DNA of 33,397 nucleotides from Spirochaetales bacterium (GTDB taxonomy: Bacteria; Spirochaetota; Spirochaetia; Treponematales; Treponemataceae). Shown here in pieces: positions 23,390-33,397 of this stretch. The translations under genes and the position numbers were made by a program. Below the pieces are notes generated by a model. That model saw nothing but the letters and a program-made list of their open reading frames with translations, was not told where the DNA came from and did not search any database. Positions within the stretch are counted from its first letter, which is position 1, and each line of letters opens with the position of its first letter. The stretch lies in NCBI GenBank assembly GCA_030526505.1, contig JAUNCR010000015.1, forward strand, positions 1 through 33,397. Direction: 5' to 3'.

Positions 23390-23405
23390 GTTAATTCGTT
23401 AACTT
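23388..23405 (+). promoter_or_regulatory. UUCG-capped hairpin at the rplL stop
   Basis: AAGTTAA (23388-23394) pairs perfectly with TTAACTT (23399-23405) around TTCG, a very stable RNA loop. It overlaps the last two bases of the rplL stop and is followed by GCTTTTCT. It may act as a partial terminator or protect the rplL 3' end. Confidence 0.7.
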
Positions 23406-23415
23406 GCTTTTCTAC

Positions 23416-23507
23416 GGGCGGGCAATTCCAGTGATTTGCTTGCCCAAACCTTACATAATTTTATGTAATTTCGGCTTCAGGGTAAGCAAAATTGCCCTGA
23501 AGCTTTT
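23416..23507 (+). promoter_or_regulatory. Two-state attenuator-like leader before rpoB
   Basis: Fold 1: GGGCGGGCAA (23416-23425) pairs with TTGCTTGCCC (23436-23445), and GCTTCAGGG (23474-23482) pairs perfectly with CCCTGAAGC (23495-23503) followed by TTTT (23504-23507), a terminator. Fold 2: 23436-23445 pairs with GGGTAAGCAA (23480-23489), and GGGCAATT (23420-23427) with AATTGCCC (23490-23497), nested, which dissolves the terminator. Every pairing was checked base by base. A separate hairpin (TTACATA/TATGTAA, 23451-23468) sits between. Regulation of rpoBC by attenuation is the inference. Confidence 0.65.
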
Positions 23508-23633
23508 GTCGTATAAAACGGCATTTATCAGGAACAGAAGGTTTCCTGCAAGGACATTTGATCTCGTGCTGAGCGAAGTTTTTGCTTGTAGCGGTTCATC
23601 TGTACCGTCCTTCAATTTGTTAGGGGATCGTTA

Positions 23634-26600
23634 ATGTTTGCAAAAAGCAAAACAATCAACCGTACTTACTTAGGCAAAGACATCCAGGACTTCATGGAAT
23701 TGCCTAATCTTATTGACATCCAGCTTTCATCTTACGAATACTTCATCCAGCGTGAAAGAATGGAAAAGGGTGAACCTCTCTTGAACCAGGGTCTTCAGGA
23801 AGTTTTCACTTCTACTTTCCCAATTGAAAGCCCAGATGGAAACACATCAATTGAATTCGACCATTACACAATCGACTTCAAGAACCCAAAGTATTCTGAA
23901 TTGGACTGCAAGAAGAAGGGTGCTTCTTACACAGTAGGCCTCAAGGCTTGCCTCAGACTCAATTTCAAGGAAACAGGCGCTCTCTTTGAAAGAGAAGTTT
24001 TCATGGGTGACATTCCTCTCATGACAGACCGTGGTACATTCATCATCAACGGTGCTGAACGCGTAGTTGTTTCTCAGATTCACCGCTCGCCTGGAGTTAT
24101 CTTCCAGAATGAAAAGGGTGTACTCTCAAGCCGCATCATTCCTTACCGCGGATCATGGCTTGAATTCGAAATTGACCAGAAGAAAGAACTCATTTTCGCA
24201 AAGATTGACCGCAAGAAGAAAATCTTGGGTACAATTTTCCTCCGCGCTCTCGGATATACAACTCGTGAAGACATCATCAACTGCTTCTATGTGACAGAAG
24301 ACATCAAGATTCCTTCTGATGCAGAAAAGCGCGAAGAACTTTCAGGTAAAGTTCTCGGAAAGAACATATACATCAAGGACGAAGAATCTGGCGAAGAAAA
24401 GAAGCTCTTCCGTGCAGGTGACAAACTTCATCCGCATGACCTTGACGCCCTTGTTGCAAACAACATCAAGGAAATCAATGTCATCAAGTTCTCAACAAAG
24501 AAGAACAAGGACGACAAGAACCTTTCTCTCGACAGTGAAATGATCGTTAACTGTTTCGACAAGGAAGAAATCACATTCTCTAAGGACGGTTGCGAAACTC
24601 CAGAAGAACCAACTAAGGAAGAATGCATTTCTAAGGTTTACTCGGTTATCCAGCCTGGCGAACCAATTACAATCGAACAGGCAGAACGCGATCTTACAAC
24701 AATGTTCTTCAACCCACGCCGCTATGATCTCGGCCGTGTAGGTCGCTACAAGCTCAACAAGAAGTTTGGATACGAAAATCCTGTAGAAGACCTTACACTC
24801 ACAAGGGAAGACATCATCCATACAATGAAGCACCTTGTAGAAGTTTACATCCGTGCAGAAGACACAGACGATATCGATCACCTTGGTCGCCGTCGCGTTC
24901 GTTCTGTAGGCGAACTTCTTACAACTTCATTCAAGGCTGCATTCTCTCGCATGGAACGCATCGCTAAGGAACGCATGAACGGAAGCAAGGAAATTGACAC
25001 ATTGAGACCTCAGGATCTCATTTCAATGAAGCCTTTGCAGTCTGCTATCCGCGACTTCTATGCATCAAGCCAGCTTTCTCAGTTCATGGATCAGTGTAAC
25101 CCACTTGCTGAACTTACACACAAGCGCCGTATGTCAGCCCTCGGTCCAGGTGGTCTTTCACGCGAACGCGCAGGTTTCGAAGTTCGTGACGTTCACTACA
25201 CACACTATGGACGCATGTGCCCTATCGAAACTCCGGAAGGACCAAACATCGGTTTGATCGTTTCCCTTTCTATTTTCACAAGAGTTAACGACTACGGATT
25301 CCTTGAAGAACCATACCGCAAGGTTGTAAACGGAAAGGCTACAGACGAAGTTGAATTCCTTGATCCAGATGATGAAGACAAGTACTACATCGGACAGGTA
25401 ACAGAAGGTATGAAGAAGGACGGTTCGTTCCCAACAGACCTGGTTTCTTCACGCCGCCGCGGTGACTATACAAACCGCTCTCCAAAGGACATCCAGTACA
25501 TGGATGTTTCTCCTCGTCAGGTTATCTCTGTTTCAGCATCCCTTGTTCCATTCCTTGAACACGACGATGCTAACCGTGCGCTCATGGGTTGTAACATGCA
25601 GCGCCAGGCAGTTCCTCTCTTGTTCCCAGAGCCACCTCATGTTGGTACTGGTATGGAACGCAAGACAGCCTATGACTCAGGTGTTCTTGTTAAGGCTAAG
25701 AGGGCCGGTGAAGTTGTTTGGGTAGAATCAGACCTCATCAAGGTTAAGCCAGAAGGTGTAAGGGGACAGATCGACGAATATTCTCTCCTCAAGTACCAGA
25801 AGAACAACTCTGATACATGTAACCACCAGCGCCCTGTAGTACAGGTTGGTGAAAAGGTAGAAGCAGGAACAGTCCTTGCCGACGGTCCAGCAACATTCAA
25901 CGGAGAACTTGCACTTGGTCGCAACCTCCTCGTTGGTTTCGTACCTTGGAACGGTTACAACTACGAAGACGCTGTTCTCATTTCACAGCGCGTAGTAAGG
26001 GAAGATATGTATACTTCTATGCATATCCATGAACACGAAGTTGAAATCCGCGAAACAAAGCTTGGTCCAGAGCGCATTACACGCGATATTCCAAACACTT
26101 CAGTTAAGGATCTCGATAACCTTGACAACGAAGGTATTATTCGCATTGGTGCAAAGGTTCGTTCAGGAGACATCCTTGTTGGCAAGGTAACTCCAAAGAG
26201 CGAAACAGAAACAACACCAGAATTCAAGCTCCTCAACTCGATCTTCGGTGAAAAGGCTAAGGAAGTGCGCGATTCTTCTCTCAAACTCCCACACGGAAGC
26301 CAGGGTGTCGTAATCGATATCCAGCGCCTTAAGAGAGATGAAGGTGATGAACTTCAGCCTGGTGTTAACGAAAAGGTAAAGGTTATCATCGCAGAAAAGC
26401 GTAAGCTTGTTGTCGGTGATAAGATGGCCGGACGTCACGGAAACAAGGGTGTTGTTGCACGCATTCTCCCTATTGAAGACATGCCATACCTTGAAGACGG
26501 TACTCCACTCGACATCTGTCTTAACCCACTTGGTGTTCCATCTCGTATGAACATCGGTCAGGTTATGGAAAACGAACTTGGTATTGCAGGACACTTCCTT

Positions 26601-27185
26601 GACGAATGGTACTCATCACCAGCATTCCAGACACCAAGCCAGGAACAGATCGCTGAAAAGCTTGTTCAGGCTGGACTTTCTCCAGACTGTAAGCAGATTG
26701 TTCACGACGGTTTCACAGGTGAACCATTCCTTAACCCAATTTTCGTTGGATGTACATACTTCATGAAGCTCCATCACCTTGTTGATGATAAGATGCATGC
26801 CCGTTCAACAGGACCTTACTCACTCGTTACTCAGCAGCCACTTGGTGGTAAGGCTCAGTTCGGTGGTCAGCGTCTTGGAGAAATGGAAGTTTGGGCTCTC
26901 GAAGCTTACGGTGCATCAAACACACTTCAGGAAATGATGACAATCAAGTCCGATGACATGAACGGTCGTTCAAAGATTTACGAATCAATCGTTAAGGGTG
27001 AACCTGCTGCACCAATCGGTGTACCAGAATCATTCAATGTTATGGTTCAGGAACTCCGTGGTCTTGCATTGAACTTTACAATTTACGACGACAAGGGCAA
27101 GCAGATTGCTCTCACAGAACGCGACCAGGAACTTATCGACAAGGTAGGCTCTGGATTTGATAAGGAGGAGAATGAAAATGCGTGA
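23634..27185 (+). CDS. rpoB: DNA-directed RNA polymerase subunit beta
   Basis: A 1183-residue beta subunit of the core RNA polymerase. Landmarks run in order: the rifampicin pocket [19 protein letters not shown] (about 480-497) then [39 protein letters not shown], the active-site loop [19 protein letters not shown] (about 932-950) and the C-terminal [33 protein letters not shown]. The residue equivalent to E. coli 531 is Ser501, not the Asn known in several Treponema species, and E. coli Asn518 is Cys488. AGGGG lies 8 nt before the ATG. The stop overlaps the rpoC start region. An attenuator-like leader precedes it. Confidence 0.99.
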   Translation: MFAKSKTINRTYLGKDIQDFMELPNLIDIQLSSYEYFIQRERMEKGEPLLNQGLQEVFTSTFPIESPDGNTSIEFDHYTIDFKNPKYSELDCKKKGASYTVGLKACLRLNFKETGALFEREVFMGDIPLMTDRGTFIINGAERVVVSQIHRSPGVIFQNEKGVLSSRIIPYRGSWLEFEIDQKKELIFAKIDRKKKILGTIFLRALGYTTREDIINCFYVTEDIKIPSDAEKREELSGKVLGKNIYIKDEESGEEKKLFRAGDKLHPHDLDALVANNIKEINVIKFSTKKNKDDKNLSLDSEMIVNCFDKEEITFSKDGCETPEEPTKEECISKVYSVIQPGEPITIEQAERDLTTMFFNPRRYDLGRVGRYKLNKKFGYENPVEDLTLTREDIIHTMKHLVEVYIRAEDTDDIDHLGRRRVRSVGELLTTSFKAAFSRMERIAKERMNGSKEIDTLRPQDLISMKPLQSAIRDFYASSQLSQFMDQCNPLAELTHKRRMSALGPGGLSRERAGFEVRDVHYTHYGRMCPIETPEGPNIGLIVSLSIFTRVNDYGFLEEPYRKVVNGKATDEVEFLDPDDEDKYYIGQVTEGMKKDGSFPTDLVSSRRRGDYTNRSPKDIQYMDVSPRQVISVSASLVPFLEHDDANRALMGCNMQRQAVPLLFPEPPHVGTGMERKTAYDSGVLVKAKRAGEVVWVESDLIKVKPEGVRGQIDEYSLLKYQKNNSDTCNHQRPVVQVGEKVEAGTVLADGPATFNGELALGRNLLVGFVPWNGYNYEDAVLISQRVVREDMYTSMHIHEHEVEIRETKLGPERITRDIPNTSVKDLDNLDNEGIIRIGAKVRSGDILVGKVTPKSETETTPEFKLLNSIFGEKAKEVRDSSLKLPHGSQGVVIDIQRLKRDEGDELQPGVNEKVKVIIAEKRKLVVGDKMAGRHGNKGVVARILPIEDMPYLEDGTPLDICLNPLGVPSRMNIGQVMENELGIAGHFLDEWYSSPAFQTPSQEQIAEKLVQAGLSPDCKQIVHDGFTGEPFLNPIFVGCTYFMKLHHLVDDKMHARSTGPYSLVTQQPLGGKAQFGGQRLGEMEVWALEAYGASNTLQEMMTIKSDDMNGRSKIYESIVKGEPAAPIGVPESFNVMVQELRGLALNFTIYDDKGKQIALTERDQELIDKVGSGFDKEENENA

Positions 27186-30100
27186 TATTCAGGATTTTTC
27201 AAGCCTTAAAATTACACTTGCTTCACCAGAAACCATTCGTCAGTGGTCTTATGGCGAAGTAAAGAAGCCTGAGACAATCAATTACCGTACCCTCCGTCCA
27301 GAGAGAGAAGGTCTTTTCTGCGAAAAGATTTTCGGTACTACAAAGGAATGGGAATGTTACTGTGGTAAGTTCAAGTCTATCCGCTATAAGGGCGTAGTAT
27401 GTGACCGCTGTGGCGTTGAAGTTACACACTTCAAGGTTCGCCGCGAACGCACAGGACACATTGAACTTGCTGCTCCAGTAAGCCACATCTGGTACTATCA
27501 TGCAGTTCCAAGCCGCATGGGTCTTCTCCTTGATCTCCCTGTAGCTTCATTGCGTTCAATTCTCTATTACGAAAAGTACATCGTAATTGAACCAGGTGAT
27601 ACAGACCTTAAGAAAAATCAGCTTCTCACAGAAGAAGAATACCAGGCTGCAGAAGAACGCTTCGGTGGTTCTTTCACAGCAGGTATGGGTGCTGAAGCAA
27701 TCAAGACATTGCTTGAAAACCTCAACCTCGATGAAATCGCTGCTGAACTCCGTGCAAAGATGATTGAAAAGGGTTCAAAGAGCGACAGTCGTCTTCTCAA
27801 GAGAATCGAAATCATCGAAAACTTCCGCAATTCGGAAAACAAGCCATCTTGGATGATCCTCGATGTAATTCCAGTAATTCCGCCTGATCTTCGTCCAATG
27901 GTTCAGCTTGATGGCGGCCGTTTTGCCACATCTGACCTTAACGACCTCTATCGCCGCGTTATCAACCGCAACAACCGCCTTAGAAAGCTTCAGACTCTTT
28001 CTGCACCGGATATCATCATCCGCAACGAAAAGCGCATGCTTCAGGAAGCTGTTGACTCATTGTTCGACAACTCAAAGCGCAAGCAGCGTGTTCTTAAGGG
28101 AGCTGCAAACCGCCCACTTAAGTCCATTTCTGACATGCTCAAGGGTAAGCAGGGTCGTTTCCGTCAGAACCTTCTCGGTAAGCGCGTAGACTACTCAGGC
28201 CGTTCCGTTATCGTTGTTGGTCCAGAACTCAAGCTCTGGCAGTGTGGTCTCCCAGAAAAGATGGCTCTTGAACTCTTCAAGCCATTCATCATGAGGAAGC
28301 TTACTCAGAACGGTATCTGTGGCAACATCAAGAGGGCAAGATCCCTCGTAGAAAGCGAAGACGAAGCAGTATTCAACATCCTTGACGAAGTTGTACGCGA
28401 ACACCCAGTTATGCTTAACCGTGCTCCTACACTTCACCGTCTTGGTATCCAGGCATTCGAACCTGTTCTTGTTCCAGGAAAGGCTCTTAAACTTCACCCA
28501 CTGGCATGTAAGGCTTTCAATGCGGACTTCGATGGAGACCAGATGGCCATCCATGTACCTCTTACACAGGCTGCACAGATGGAATGCTGGACTTTGATGC
28601 TCTCTGCACGCAACCTTCTTGACCCGGCAAACGGAAGTACAATCGTTGCTCCATCTCAGGACATGGTTCTTGGTATCTACTACATGACTTCAATCAAGCC
28701 AAATGCTAAGGGGACTGGAAAGTTCTTCTCTTCAGCTGATGAAGTTCGCCTCGCTGCATCTTCTGGTGCAATCGACTGGCAGGCTAGAATCAAGATCCAC
28801 AAGAACATCCTCAACAAGTGTGTTCAGTTCGACGAAAACCCTGAATCAGAATACCTCCTTACTTCAGCTGGCCGTATGGCTTTCAACGAAGCTATGCCAG
28901 AAGAAGTTGACTTCATGAACGATCAGGTTATTGACCCTAAGAAGAAGATTACTGCTGACAGTGGTCTCGGCGACAAGGGCATCAAGGCAATGATCGAACG
29001 CGTTTACCATAACGAACAGACTTCTGATAAGCGCATCAGAGCCCTCATCGAAGAAAAGTTCGGCGTAACATCAATGGATGCTGAAACTCTCGACAAGGTT
29101 ATGGCAGATGCAGAAACAGTTGCCGCAATCAACAAGATCTTCAATAGAGAGATTCCAATGGAAGAAAGCAAGCTCAGAAAGCTTCTCCCAAGCCTCTATG
29201 GAATCGACCGCGCATGGCTCACAGTTCAGATGCTTGATGCTGTTAAGGCAACAGGTTACAAGAACGCTACATTCTACGGTGCTACAATTTCAATGGATGA
29301 CATCATCGTTCCAGAAGAAAAGAAGCAGATGATGAAGGAAGCCAACGACGAAGTTAAGAAGATCGTTGAACAGAACCAGAAGGGTGTCATCACAGATGAT
29401 GAACGCTACAACCGCTCAATTGCAGTTTGGGAAAAGACAACAAAGGATCTTACTGCAAAGATGATGGAAAAGATGAAGTCTGATAAGGACGGATTCAACA
29501 CTATCTACATGATGGCTAACTCTGGTGCCCGTGGTTCCGAAAAGCAGATTTCTCAGCTTGCCGCTATGCGTGGTTTGATGCAGAAGCCTAATGGTGCAAT
29601 CATCGAACTTCCAATCCAGGCAAACTTCAAGGAAGGTCTTTCGGTTATCGAATACTTCATCTCATCTAACGGTGCTCGTAAGGGTCTTTCCGATACAGCT
29701 CTTAAGACAGCCGACGCAGGTTACATGACTCGCCGTCTTGTTGACGTTGCTCAGGATGTTGTAGTTAATGAAGATGACTGTGGTACAATCAACGGTATCT
29801 ATTACTCGGCAATCAAGGAAGGTGACGAAGTTAAGGTTCCGCTTGCAAAGCGCATTGCCGGACACTTCCCAATTGAACGCGTAATCGACCCATTCACAGG
29901 CGAACTTATCTGTGATGTTAACCAGTACATTGACGAACACCTTGCAGAAAAGATTGATGCAGCCGGTGTAGAAAAGGTTAAGCTCCGCACAGTTCTCACT
30001 TGTGAAAGCAAGCACGGTATCTGTGTTAAGTGTTACGGTAAGGACCTTGCACGCAACAAGATCGTTGAAATCGGTGAAGCAGTTGGTACAATTGCAGCAC

Positions 30101-31713
30101 AGTCAATCGGTCAGCCAGGTACACAGCTTACACTTCGTACATTCCATACTGGTGGTGCCGCTGAAGCCAGCCAGAAAGATAACCACATCGTAATGAAGTA
30201 TGATGTACTCCTTTCATCTGTAAAGGGTACACATGTTGAAAAGAAGAACGGAGACTGGCTCTTTACTCGTAAGGGTAAGATGCTTACATCAAAGATCTTC
30301 AATACATACACAATCAGTGCCGGTGACGAAGTTCTCGTTTCAGACGAAGGAAAGATCCGTAAGAACAATGCAATCCTCAAGCACAAGGGACAGGATGTTC
30401 TCGCATCTGATGACGGACGCATCATCATCAGGGACAAGACAATCTACCTCTTGAGCAGAAGTGAACAGGAGAATGATATTTCCAACGGTTCGCTTGTTTA
30501 CTCTAAGTTCGTAAAGGGTGAATGTGTTGCAAAGGCTAACGAGGAAATCGGTGAATTCGACCTTTACTCTGAACCAATCATCGCAGAACAGTCTGGTTAC
30601 ATCCACTTTGACGACATCATTGAAGGCGTTACCCTCAATGTTAAGGAAGACAAGTTGACTGGAATGAGGGAATGCCGCATTTCCGACCTCCACATCGATG
30701 TAAGACAGCCTCGTATCCGCATCACTGATGAAGACGGTAACGAATTTGCTTCTTACAACATGCCGGTTGGAGCTCTCTTGAGCAACGACATCAAGGACAA
30801 GGGTAAGGTAGAAGCAGGTACAACACTTGCAAAGATGCCTAAGGAAGCAGCAAAGGCTAACGATATTACTCTCGGTCTTCCTCGTGTTTCTGAACTCTTC
30901 GAAGCCCGTCAGTCAAAGAAGAACCCACCTGCAATCATCTCTAAGATCACAGGTACAGTTTCTTTCGGTAAGATTGTTAAGGGTAAGATCACTGTTATCG
31001 TTACTGATGAATATGGCGTTAAGTATGAACATCTCGTTCCTGTTGTTAGACGCCTCCTCGTTCGTGAAGGAGATGAAATCAAGGCAGGAGATAAGATCTG
31101 TGACGGTTCAATCGACGCACACGATGTTCTTACAGTTCTTGGTGAAGACAAGCTCCAGGAATTCCTTATGGAAGAAATCCAGAACGTTTACCGCGGACAG
31201 GGTGTAGACATCAACGACAAGCATATCGGTACAATCATCCGCCAGATGCTTAGAAAGGTTGAAGTTATCAATGTCGGCGATACAAAGTTCAGGTACGGAC
31301 AGCAGATTGACAAGTATTCTTTCCGCGAAGAAAACGAACGCATCCTCGCAGAAGGTGGTACACCAGCTGTTGCTCGCCCAATGTTCCAGGGTATTACTAA
31401 GGCAGCTCTTGCAGCAGATTCATTCATCTCTGCATGTTCATTCCAGGAAACAACACGCGTTCTTACAAATGCAGCAATCGCAGGCTCTGTAGATAACCTC
31501 CATGGACTTAAGGAAAACATTATCATCGGACATAGAATTCCGGCTGGTAGTGGTATCCGCCAGTACAGCAACATCAAGCTTTCTGATGATTCAACAACAG
31601 ACCTTGATGCAAAGATGAAGGAAATCCTTGAACAGCGCATGCAGGAACAGAGGGAAGCTGAAATCGCTCAGGCAAATCAGCCAATGATCGATTCTGCTTC
31701 TGACGAAGAATAA
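27178..31713 (+). CDS. rpoC: DNA-directed RNA polymerase subunit beta'
   Basis: A 1511-residue catalytic subunit. It has the N-terminal zinc finger (Cys60, Cys62, Cys75, Cys78), the metal-chelating NADFDGD (448-454; Asp450, 452 and 454) and the second zinc cluster in [14 protein letters not shown]. It is about 100 residues longer than the E. coli protein. The region after [12 protein letters not shown] up to GYKNATFYG (about 571-694) is some 70 residues longer than the corresponding E. coli stretch. ATG 27178 is chosen because AGGAGG is 9 nt upstream; ATG 27172 is only 3 nt away from it. The start overlaps the rpoB stop by 8 nt, so the two subunits are translationally coupled. Confidence 0.99.
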   Translation: MRDIQDFSSLKITLASPETIRQWSYGEVKKPETINYRTLRPEREGLFCEKIFGTTKEWECYCGKFKSIRYKGVVCDRCGVEVTHFKVRRERTGHIELAAPVSHIWYYHAVPSRMGLLLDLPVASLRSILYYEKYIVIEPGDTDLKKNQLLTEEEYQAAEERFGGSFTAGMGAEAIKTLLENLNLDEIAAELRAKMIEKGSKSDSRLLKRIEIIENFRNSENKPSWMILDVIPVIPPDLRPMVQLDGGRFATSDLNDLYRRVINRNNRLRKLQTLSAPDIIIRNEKRMLQEAVDSLFDNSKRKQRVLKGAANRPLKSISDMLKGKQGRFRQNLLGKRVDYSGRSVIVVGPELKLWQCGLPEKMALELFKPFIMRKLTQNGICGNIKRARSLVESEDEAVFNILDEVVREHPVMLNRAPTLHRLGIQAFEPVLVPGKALKLHPLACKAFNADFDGDQMAIHVPLTQAAQMECWTLMLSARNLLDPANGSTIVAPSQDMVLGIYYMTSIKPNAKGTGKFFSSADEVRLAASSGAIDWQARIKIHKNILNKCVQFDENPESEYLLTSAGRMAFNEAMPEEVDFMNDQVIDPKKKITADSGLGDKGIKAMIERVYHNEQTSDKRIRALIEEKFGVTSMDAETLDKVMADAETVAAINKIFNREIPMEESKLRKLLPSLYGIDRAWLTVQMLDAVKATGYKNATFYGATISMDDIIVPEEKKQMMKEANDEVKKIVEQNQKGVITDDERYNRSIAVWEKTTKDLTAKMMEKMKSDKDGFNTIYMMANSGARGSEKQISQLAAMRGLMQKPNGAIIELPIQANFKEGLSVIEYFISSNGARKGLSDTALKTADAGYMTRRLVDVAQDVVVNEDDCGTINGIYYSAIKEGDEVKVPLAKRIAGHFPIERVIDPFTGELICDVNQYIDEHLAEKIDAAGVEKVKLRTVLTCESKHGICVKCYGKDLARNKIVEIGEAVGTIAAQSIGQPGTQLTLRTFHTGGAAEASQKDNHIVMKYDVLLSSVKGTHVEKKNGDWLFTRKGKMLTSKIFNTYTISAGDEVLVSDEGKIRKNNAILKHKGQDVLASDDGRIIIRDKTIYLLSRSEQENDISNGSLVYSKFVKGECVAKANEEIGEFDLYSEPIIAEQSGYIHFDDIIEGVTLNVKEDKLTGMRECRISDLHIDVRQPRIRITDEDGNEFASYNMPVGALLSNDIKDKGKVEAGTTLAKMPKEAAKANDITLGLPRVSELFEARQSKKNPPAIISKITGTVSFGKIVKGKITVIVTDEYGVKYEHLVPVVRRLLVREGDEIKAGDKICDGSIDAHDVLTVLGEDKLQEFLMEEIQNVYRGQGVDINDKHIGTIIRQMLRKVEVINVGDTKFRYGQQIDKYSFREENERILAEGGTPAVARPMFQGITKAALAADSFISACSFQETTRVLTNAAIAGSVDNLHGLKENIIIGHRIPAGSGIRQYSNIKLSDDSTTDLDAKMKEILEQRMQEQREAEIAQANQPMIDSASDEE

Positions 31714-31715
31714 AA

Positions 31716-31805
31716 CAAGGGAATTTACGGTAAAATTCGTAGAATTTCAGGGAATTTGACAATGAATTCCCTGAAATTCCCTTGAATGAATTTTTAGAAT
31801 TCATT
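31716..31805 (+). repeat. Second GAATTY array with nested inverted repeats, rpoC-rpsL gap
   Basis: Units of about 20-22 bp begin at 31721, 31742 and 31764 (for example GAATTCCCTGAAATTCCCTT), the same module as at 19625. A perfect 15-bp inverted repeat pairs 31742-31756 with 31765-31779 across an 8-nt loop. A competing 11-bp arm CAAGGGAATTT (31716-31726) pairs with 31774-31784. A third hairpin AATGAATT/AATTCATT covers 31785-31805. Only weak T richness follows, so efficient termination is unlikely. Confidence 0.75.
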
Positions 31806-31871
31806 AAACTTTTCAAACTTATTTTGTTTTATTTTTGGGAGTGCTGCCCAATTAAAATAGGAGAATAGGCG

Positions 31872-32246
31872 ATGCCTACAATTAATCAGTTAATTCGTAA
31901 AGGTCGTCAGTCATCTGCAAAGAGAACTAAGGCTCCAGCCCTTCAGTCTTGCCCACAGAAGCGTGGCGTTTGCACTCGCGTTATGACAATGACACCTAAG
32001 AAACCAAACTCGGCTCTTCGTAAGATTGCTCGTGTTCGCTTGAGCAATGGTATTGAAGTAACAGCTTACATCCCAGGTATTGGACACAACCTTCAGGAAC
32101 ACTCAGTTGTTCTCGTTCGTGGTGGACGTGTTAAGGACCTTCCTGGTGTACGCTATCACATCATCCGTGGTACAAAAGATACTCTCGGTGTAGACGGACG
32201 CAAGCGCGCTCGCTCTAAGTACGGTGCTAAAAAGCCTAAGGCATAA
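31872..32246 (+). CDS. rpsL: 30S ribosomal protein S12
   Basis: A 124-residue decoding-centre protein. The streptomycin-related loops are wild type: [11 protein letters not shown] contains the Lys equivalent to E. coli Lys43, and [13 protein letters not shown] the Lys equivalent to Lys88, so ribosomal streptomycin resistance by this route is not predicted. AGGAGA lies 8 nt before the ATG. rpsG follows at 20 nt in the same operon. Confidence 0.98.
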   Translation: MPTINQLIRKGRQSSAKRTKAPALQSCPQKRGVCTRVMTMTPKKPNSALRKIARVRLSNGIEVTAYIPGIGHNLQEHSVVLVRGGRVKDLPGVRYHIIRGTKDTLGVDGRKRARSKYGAKKPKA

Positions 32247-32266
32247 TTTTTAAGAGGAGTTTAACT

Positions 32267-32737
32267 ATGGGAAGACATAAGAAATCAGTTAATCGTCCAG
32301 TTATGCCGGATGAAAGATACAACAGTGTGGTAATTTCAAAGTTTGTTTGCCGCATGATGCTCGATGGAAAGAAAGCAGTTTGCCAGCGCGTTGTTTACGA
32401 TGCACTCGACAAGCTCAAGACAAAGACTGACAAGGATCCTCTCGAAGTATTCTTGAAGGCTCTTGATAATGTAAAGCCAAGCGTGGAAGTTAAGTCTCGC
32501 CGCGTTGGTGGTGCAACATACCAGGTACCTATCGAAATCCGCGAAGGTCGCCGCGAAGCTCTCGGAATGAGATGGATGATCGCAGCTGCTCGCGCACGCA
32601 ATGGTCACGGTATGGCAGAAACACTTGCTGCTGAAATCTTTGATGCTTTCAACAACACAGGTTCTGCATACAAGAAGAAGGAAGATACACACAAGATGGC
32701 AGAAGCAAACAAGGCTTTTGCACACTTCCGCTTCTAG
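32267..32737 (+). CDS. rpsG: 30S ribosomal protein S7
   Basis: A 156-residue primary rRNA-binding protein that nucleates the 30S head. Typical stretches are SKFVCRMMLDGKKAVCQRVVYDALD, VEVKSRRVGGATYQVPIEIRE, and the C-terminal MAEANKAFAHFRF. AAGAGGAG precedes the ATG. fusA, which often follows rpsG in the str operon, is not present here; a strong terminator ends the operon instead. Confidence 0.98.
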   Translation: MGRHKKSVNRPVMPDERYNSVVISKFVCRMMLDGKKAVCQRVVYDALDKLKTKTDKDPLEVFLKALDNVKPSVEVKSRRVGGATYQVPIEIREGRREALGMRWMIAAARARNGHGMAETLAAEIFDAFNNTGSAYKKKEDTHKMAEANKAFAHFRF

Positions 32738-32763
32738 TTCCAGGGTTTATCCCGGAATTGACG

Positions 32764-32792
32764 AAAGGACACTCTATTGGGTGTCCTTTTTT
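32764..32792 (+). terminator. Rho-independent terminator after rpsG
   Basis: AAAGGACAC (32764-32772) pairs with GTGTCCTTT (32781-32789), 9 bp, loop of 8 nt, T tract through 32792. A second small stem (TTCC-GGG with CCC-GGAA, about 32739-32758) lies just before it. Confidence 0.93.
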
Positions 32793-32839
32793 GTTTTTAA
32801 AAGGCACCAAAGAATTTGTGTAAAAAGAACCTTGACCAC

Positions 32840-32868
32840 TTGATTTAATTTTCAATAAATAGTATAAA
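32840..32868 (+). promoter_or_regulatory. Promoter upstream of the tuf leader
   Basis: TTGATT (32840-32845), 17-bp spacer, TATAAA (32863-32868). A second -35 candidate, TTGACC (32832-32837), lies 8 bp upstream. Start near 32875 would give a leader of about 460 nt before tuf. Confidence 0.6.
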
Positions 32869-32875
32869 TGTGCAA

Positions 32876-33336
32876 CTGTATACCGCCCTAATTGGGTTTG
32901 TTGTGCACGGGCACAGCGGGTTCTTTGAGAAGTCAGACAGACGGTTTTTTAACTGTCTGGTAAAAGTCGTAAAGCCAACTTGAAAAAAGTTCGCAGGTTT
33001 TTACACCCGGATACAGAGAAGAAAACTGTTAGTTTTCTTCTATAAAGTAACTGAGATTCGGAGATTCTGACGGATTTCACGCCAGTGAATGAAAGTTCAC
33101 GATATCATACCGGTTTTCAGTACTAGAAGATGACAGGTGATACGGAACAACTGCTTCGAATTGATGAAACAGGTGAATATAAATTGTCCTATCAATCTAT
33201 TCATCTCATAATATTGGTAAAGTGTGATTGCGAAAGTATTGTTGCCTTTTAGGTGCGATATTTTCTGGCTTAAAGTGCAACACATAAAATAATTTTTATA
33301 TGCCGCAGTTTAAACTGCAAGGCAAGGAGAAAAATC
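32876..33336 (+). other. Long structured leader or RNA region before tuf
   Basis: No gene is visible in these 461 nt. It contains a series of hairpins: CCGC/GCGG enclosing TGTGC-ACGG-GCACA (about 32884-32920), CAGACGGTT/AACTGTCTG (about 32937-32959), AACTT/AAGTT, a perfect 11-bp stem AGAAGAAAACT/AGTTTTCTTCT (33017-33041), competing TTCAC/GTGAA/TTCAC segments (about 33075-33100), and TGCC-GCAGTT/AACTGC-AA-GGCA (33301-33324) right before the tuf ribosome site. I recognise no known RNA family (not tmRNA, RNase P RNA, 6S or SRP RNA). Confidence 0.55.
33184..33212 (+). promoter_or_regulatory. Possible second promoter for tuf
   Basis: TTGTCC (33184-33189), 17-bp spacer, CATAAT (33207-33212). Start near 33219 would leave a 118-nt leader. 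It is weaker than the 32840 promoter in the -35 box. Confidence 0.4.
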
Positions 33337-33397
33337 ATGGCTAAGGAAGAGTTCAACAGAACAAAACCTCACATGAACGTTGGTACTATCGGTCACG
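33337..33397 (+). CDS. tuf: Elongation factor Tu, N-terminal fragment (cut by window end)
   Basis: Only the first 20 codons are in the window: MAKEEFNRTKPHMNVGTIGH, the standard EF-Tu start leading into the GTP-binding G1 loop. EF-Tu carries aminoacyl-tRNA to the ribosome. AAGGAGA lies 8 nt upstream of the ATG, directly after a hairpin whose 3' arm (GGCA) abuts the ribosome site. It is separated from rpsG by a terminator and about 600 nt, so it is transcribed on its own or with genes beyond the window. The reading frame is open to the window edge. Confidence 0.97.
   Translation, partial: MAKEEFNRTKPHMNVGTIGH

Noticed and set aside
23416-23460. Stand-alone terminator GGGCGGGCAA/TTGCTTGCCC
   Set aside because: No T tract follows the stem, so it is treated as one arm of the rpoB leader switch and not as a terminator.
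31756-31761. Perfect TTGACA as a -35 for rpsL
   Set aside because: It lies at the loop of the inverted repeat and no acceptable -10 is found 16-18 bp downstream.
32876-33336. tmRNA or RNase P RNA in the tuf leader
   Set aside because: There is no tRNA-like end pair, tag frame or GAGGAAAGTCC-type core.

Overview
The window looks like chromosome of a Treponema-like spirochete. The evidence is the gene content: a bacterial XPB helicase beside its usual partner protein, a fused aroD-aroE gene, a stand-alone AICAR transformylase, an anti-sigma antagonist just upstream of the translation genes, and the order tRNA-Thr, rpmG, tRNA-Trp, secE, nusG, rplKAJL, rpoBC, rpsL, rpsG. Base composition is moderate and even, and I see no CRISPR array, phage or complete insertion sequence. 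Species cannot be named from this sequence.

Layout. Bases 1-299 hold three copies of a 15-bp direct repeat and a promoter. A four-gene forward cluster follows (300-6424): XPB helicase, helicase-associated partner, aroDE, rpiA. A reverse-strand block runs from 11531 down to 6425: a MinD/ParA-type ATPase, lgt and a SAM methyltransferase packed as one operon, then a separate GH95-like protein whose active-site motifs look lost. A divergent forward operon (11656-15714) encodes an S41 processing protease, rsmE, a divergent GT26-family protein and a DNA-binding-less sigma-54-activator-like AAA+ protein. It meets the reverse genes trmJ and a STAS plus zinc-ribbon protein, which are separated from each other by a strong terminator. 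Forward again come the AICAR transformylase, a short structured RNA with its own promoter and terminator, and serine O-acetyltransferase.

From 19625 onward the window is the transcription/translation super-cluster. It starts with a helically phased GAATTY repeat array and a strong promoter, then tRNA-Thr, L33, tRNA-Trp, SecE, NusG, L11, L1, L10, L12, RpoB, RpoC, S12 and S7. It ends at a strong terminator. A new promoter region and a leader of about 460 nt precede tuf, which is cut by the window edge.

The coding genes are mostly familiar. The most interesting material is between them: a two-state attenuator-like leader between rplL and rpoB; two related GAATTY repeat arrays, at 19625 and 31716; an orphan structured RNA at about 18613-18700; no-Shine-Dalgarno genes whose -10 elements sit 8-9 nt before the ATG; and the repeats at the left edge. 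Among proteins, the odd ones are the sigma-54-activator relative, the GH95-like and GT26-like proteins with missing catalytic motifs, and the STAS-zinc ribbon fusion. All family statements come from recalled family knowledge; no database search was run.
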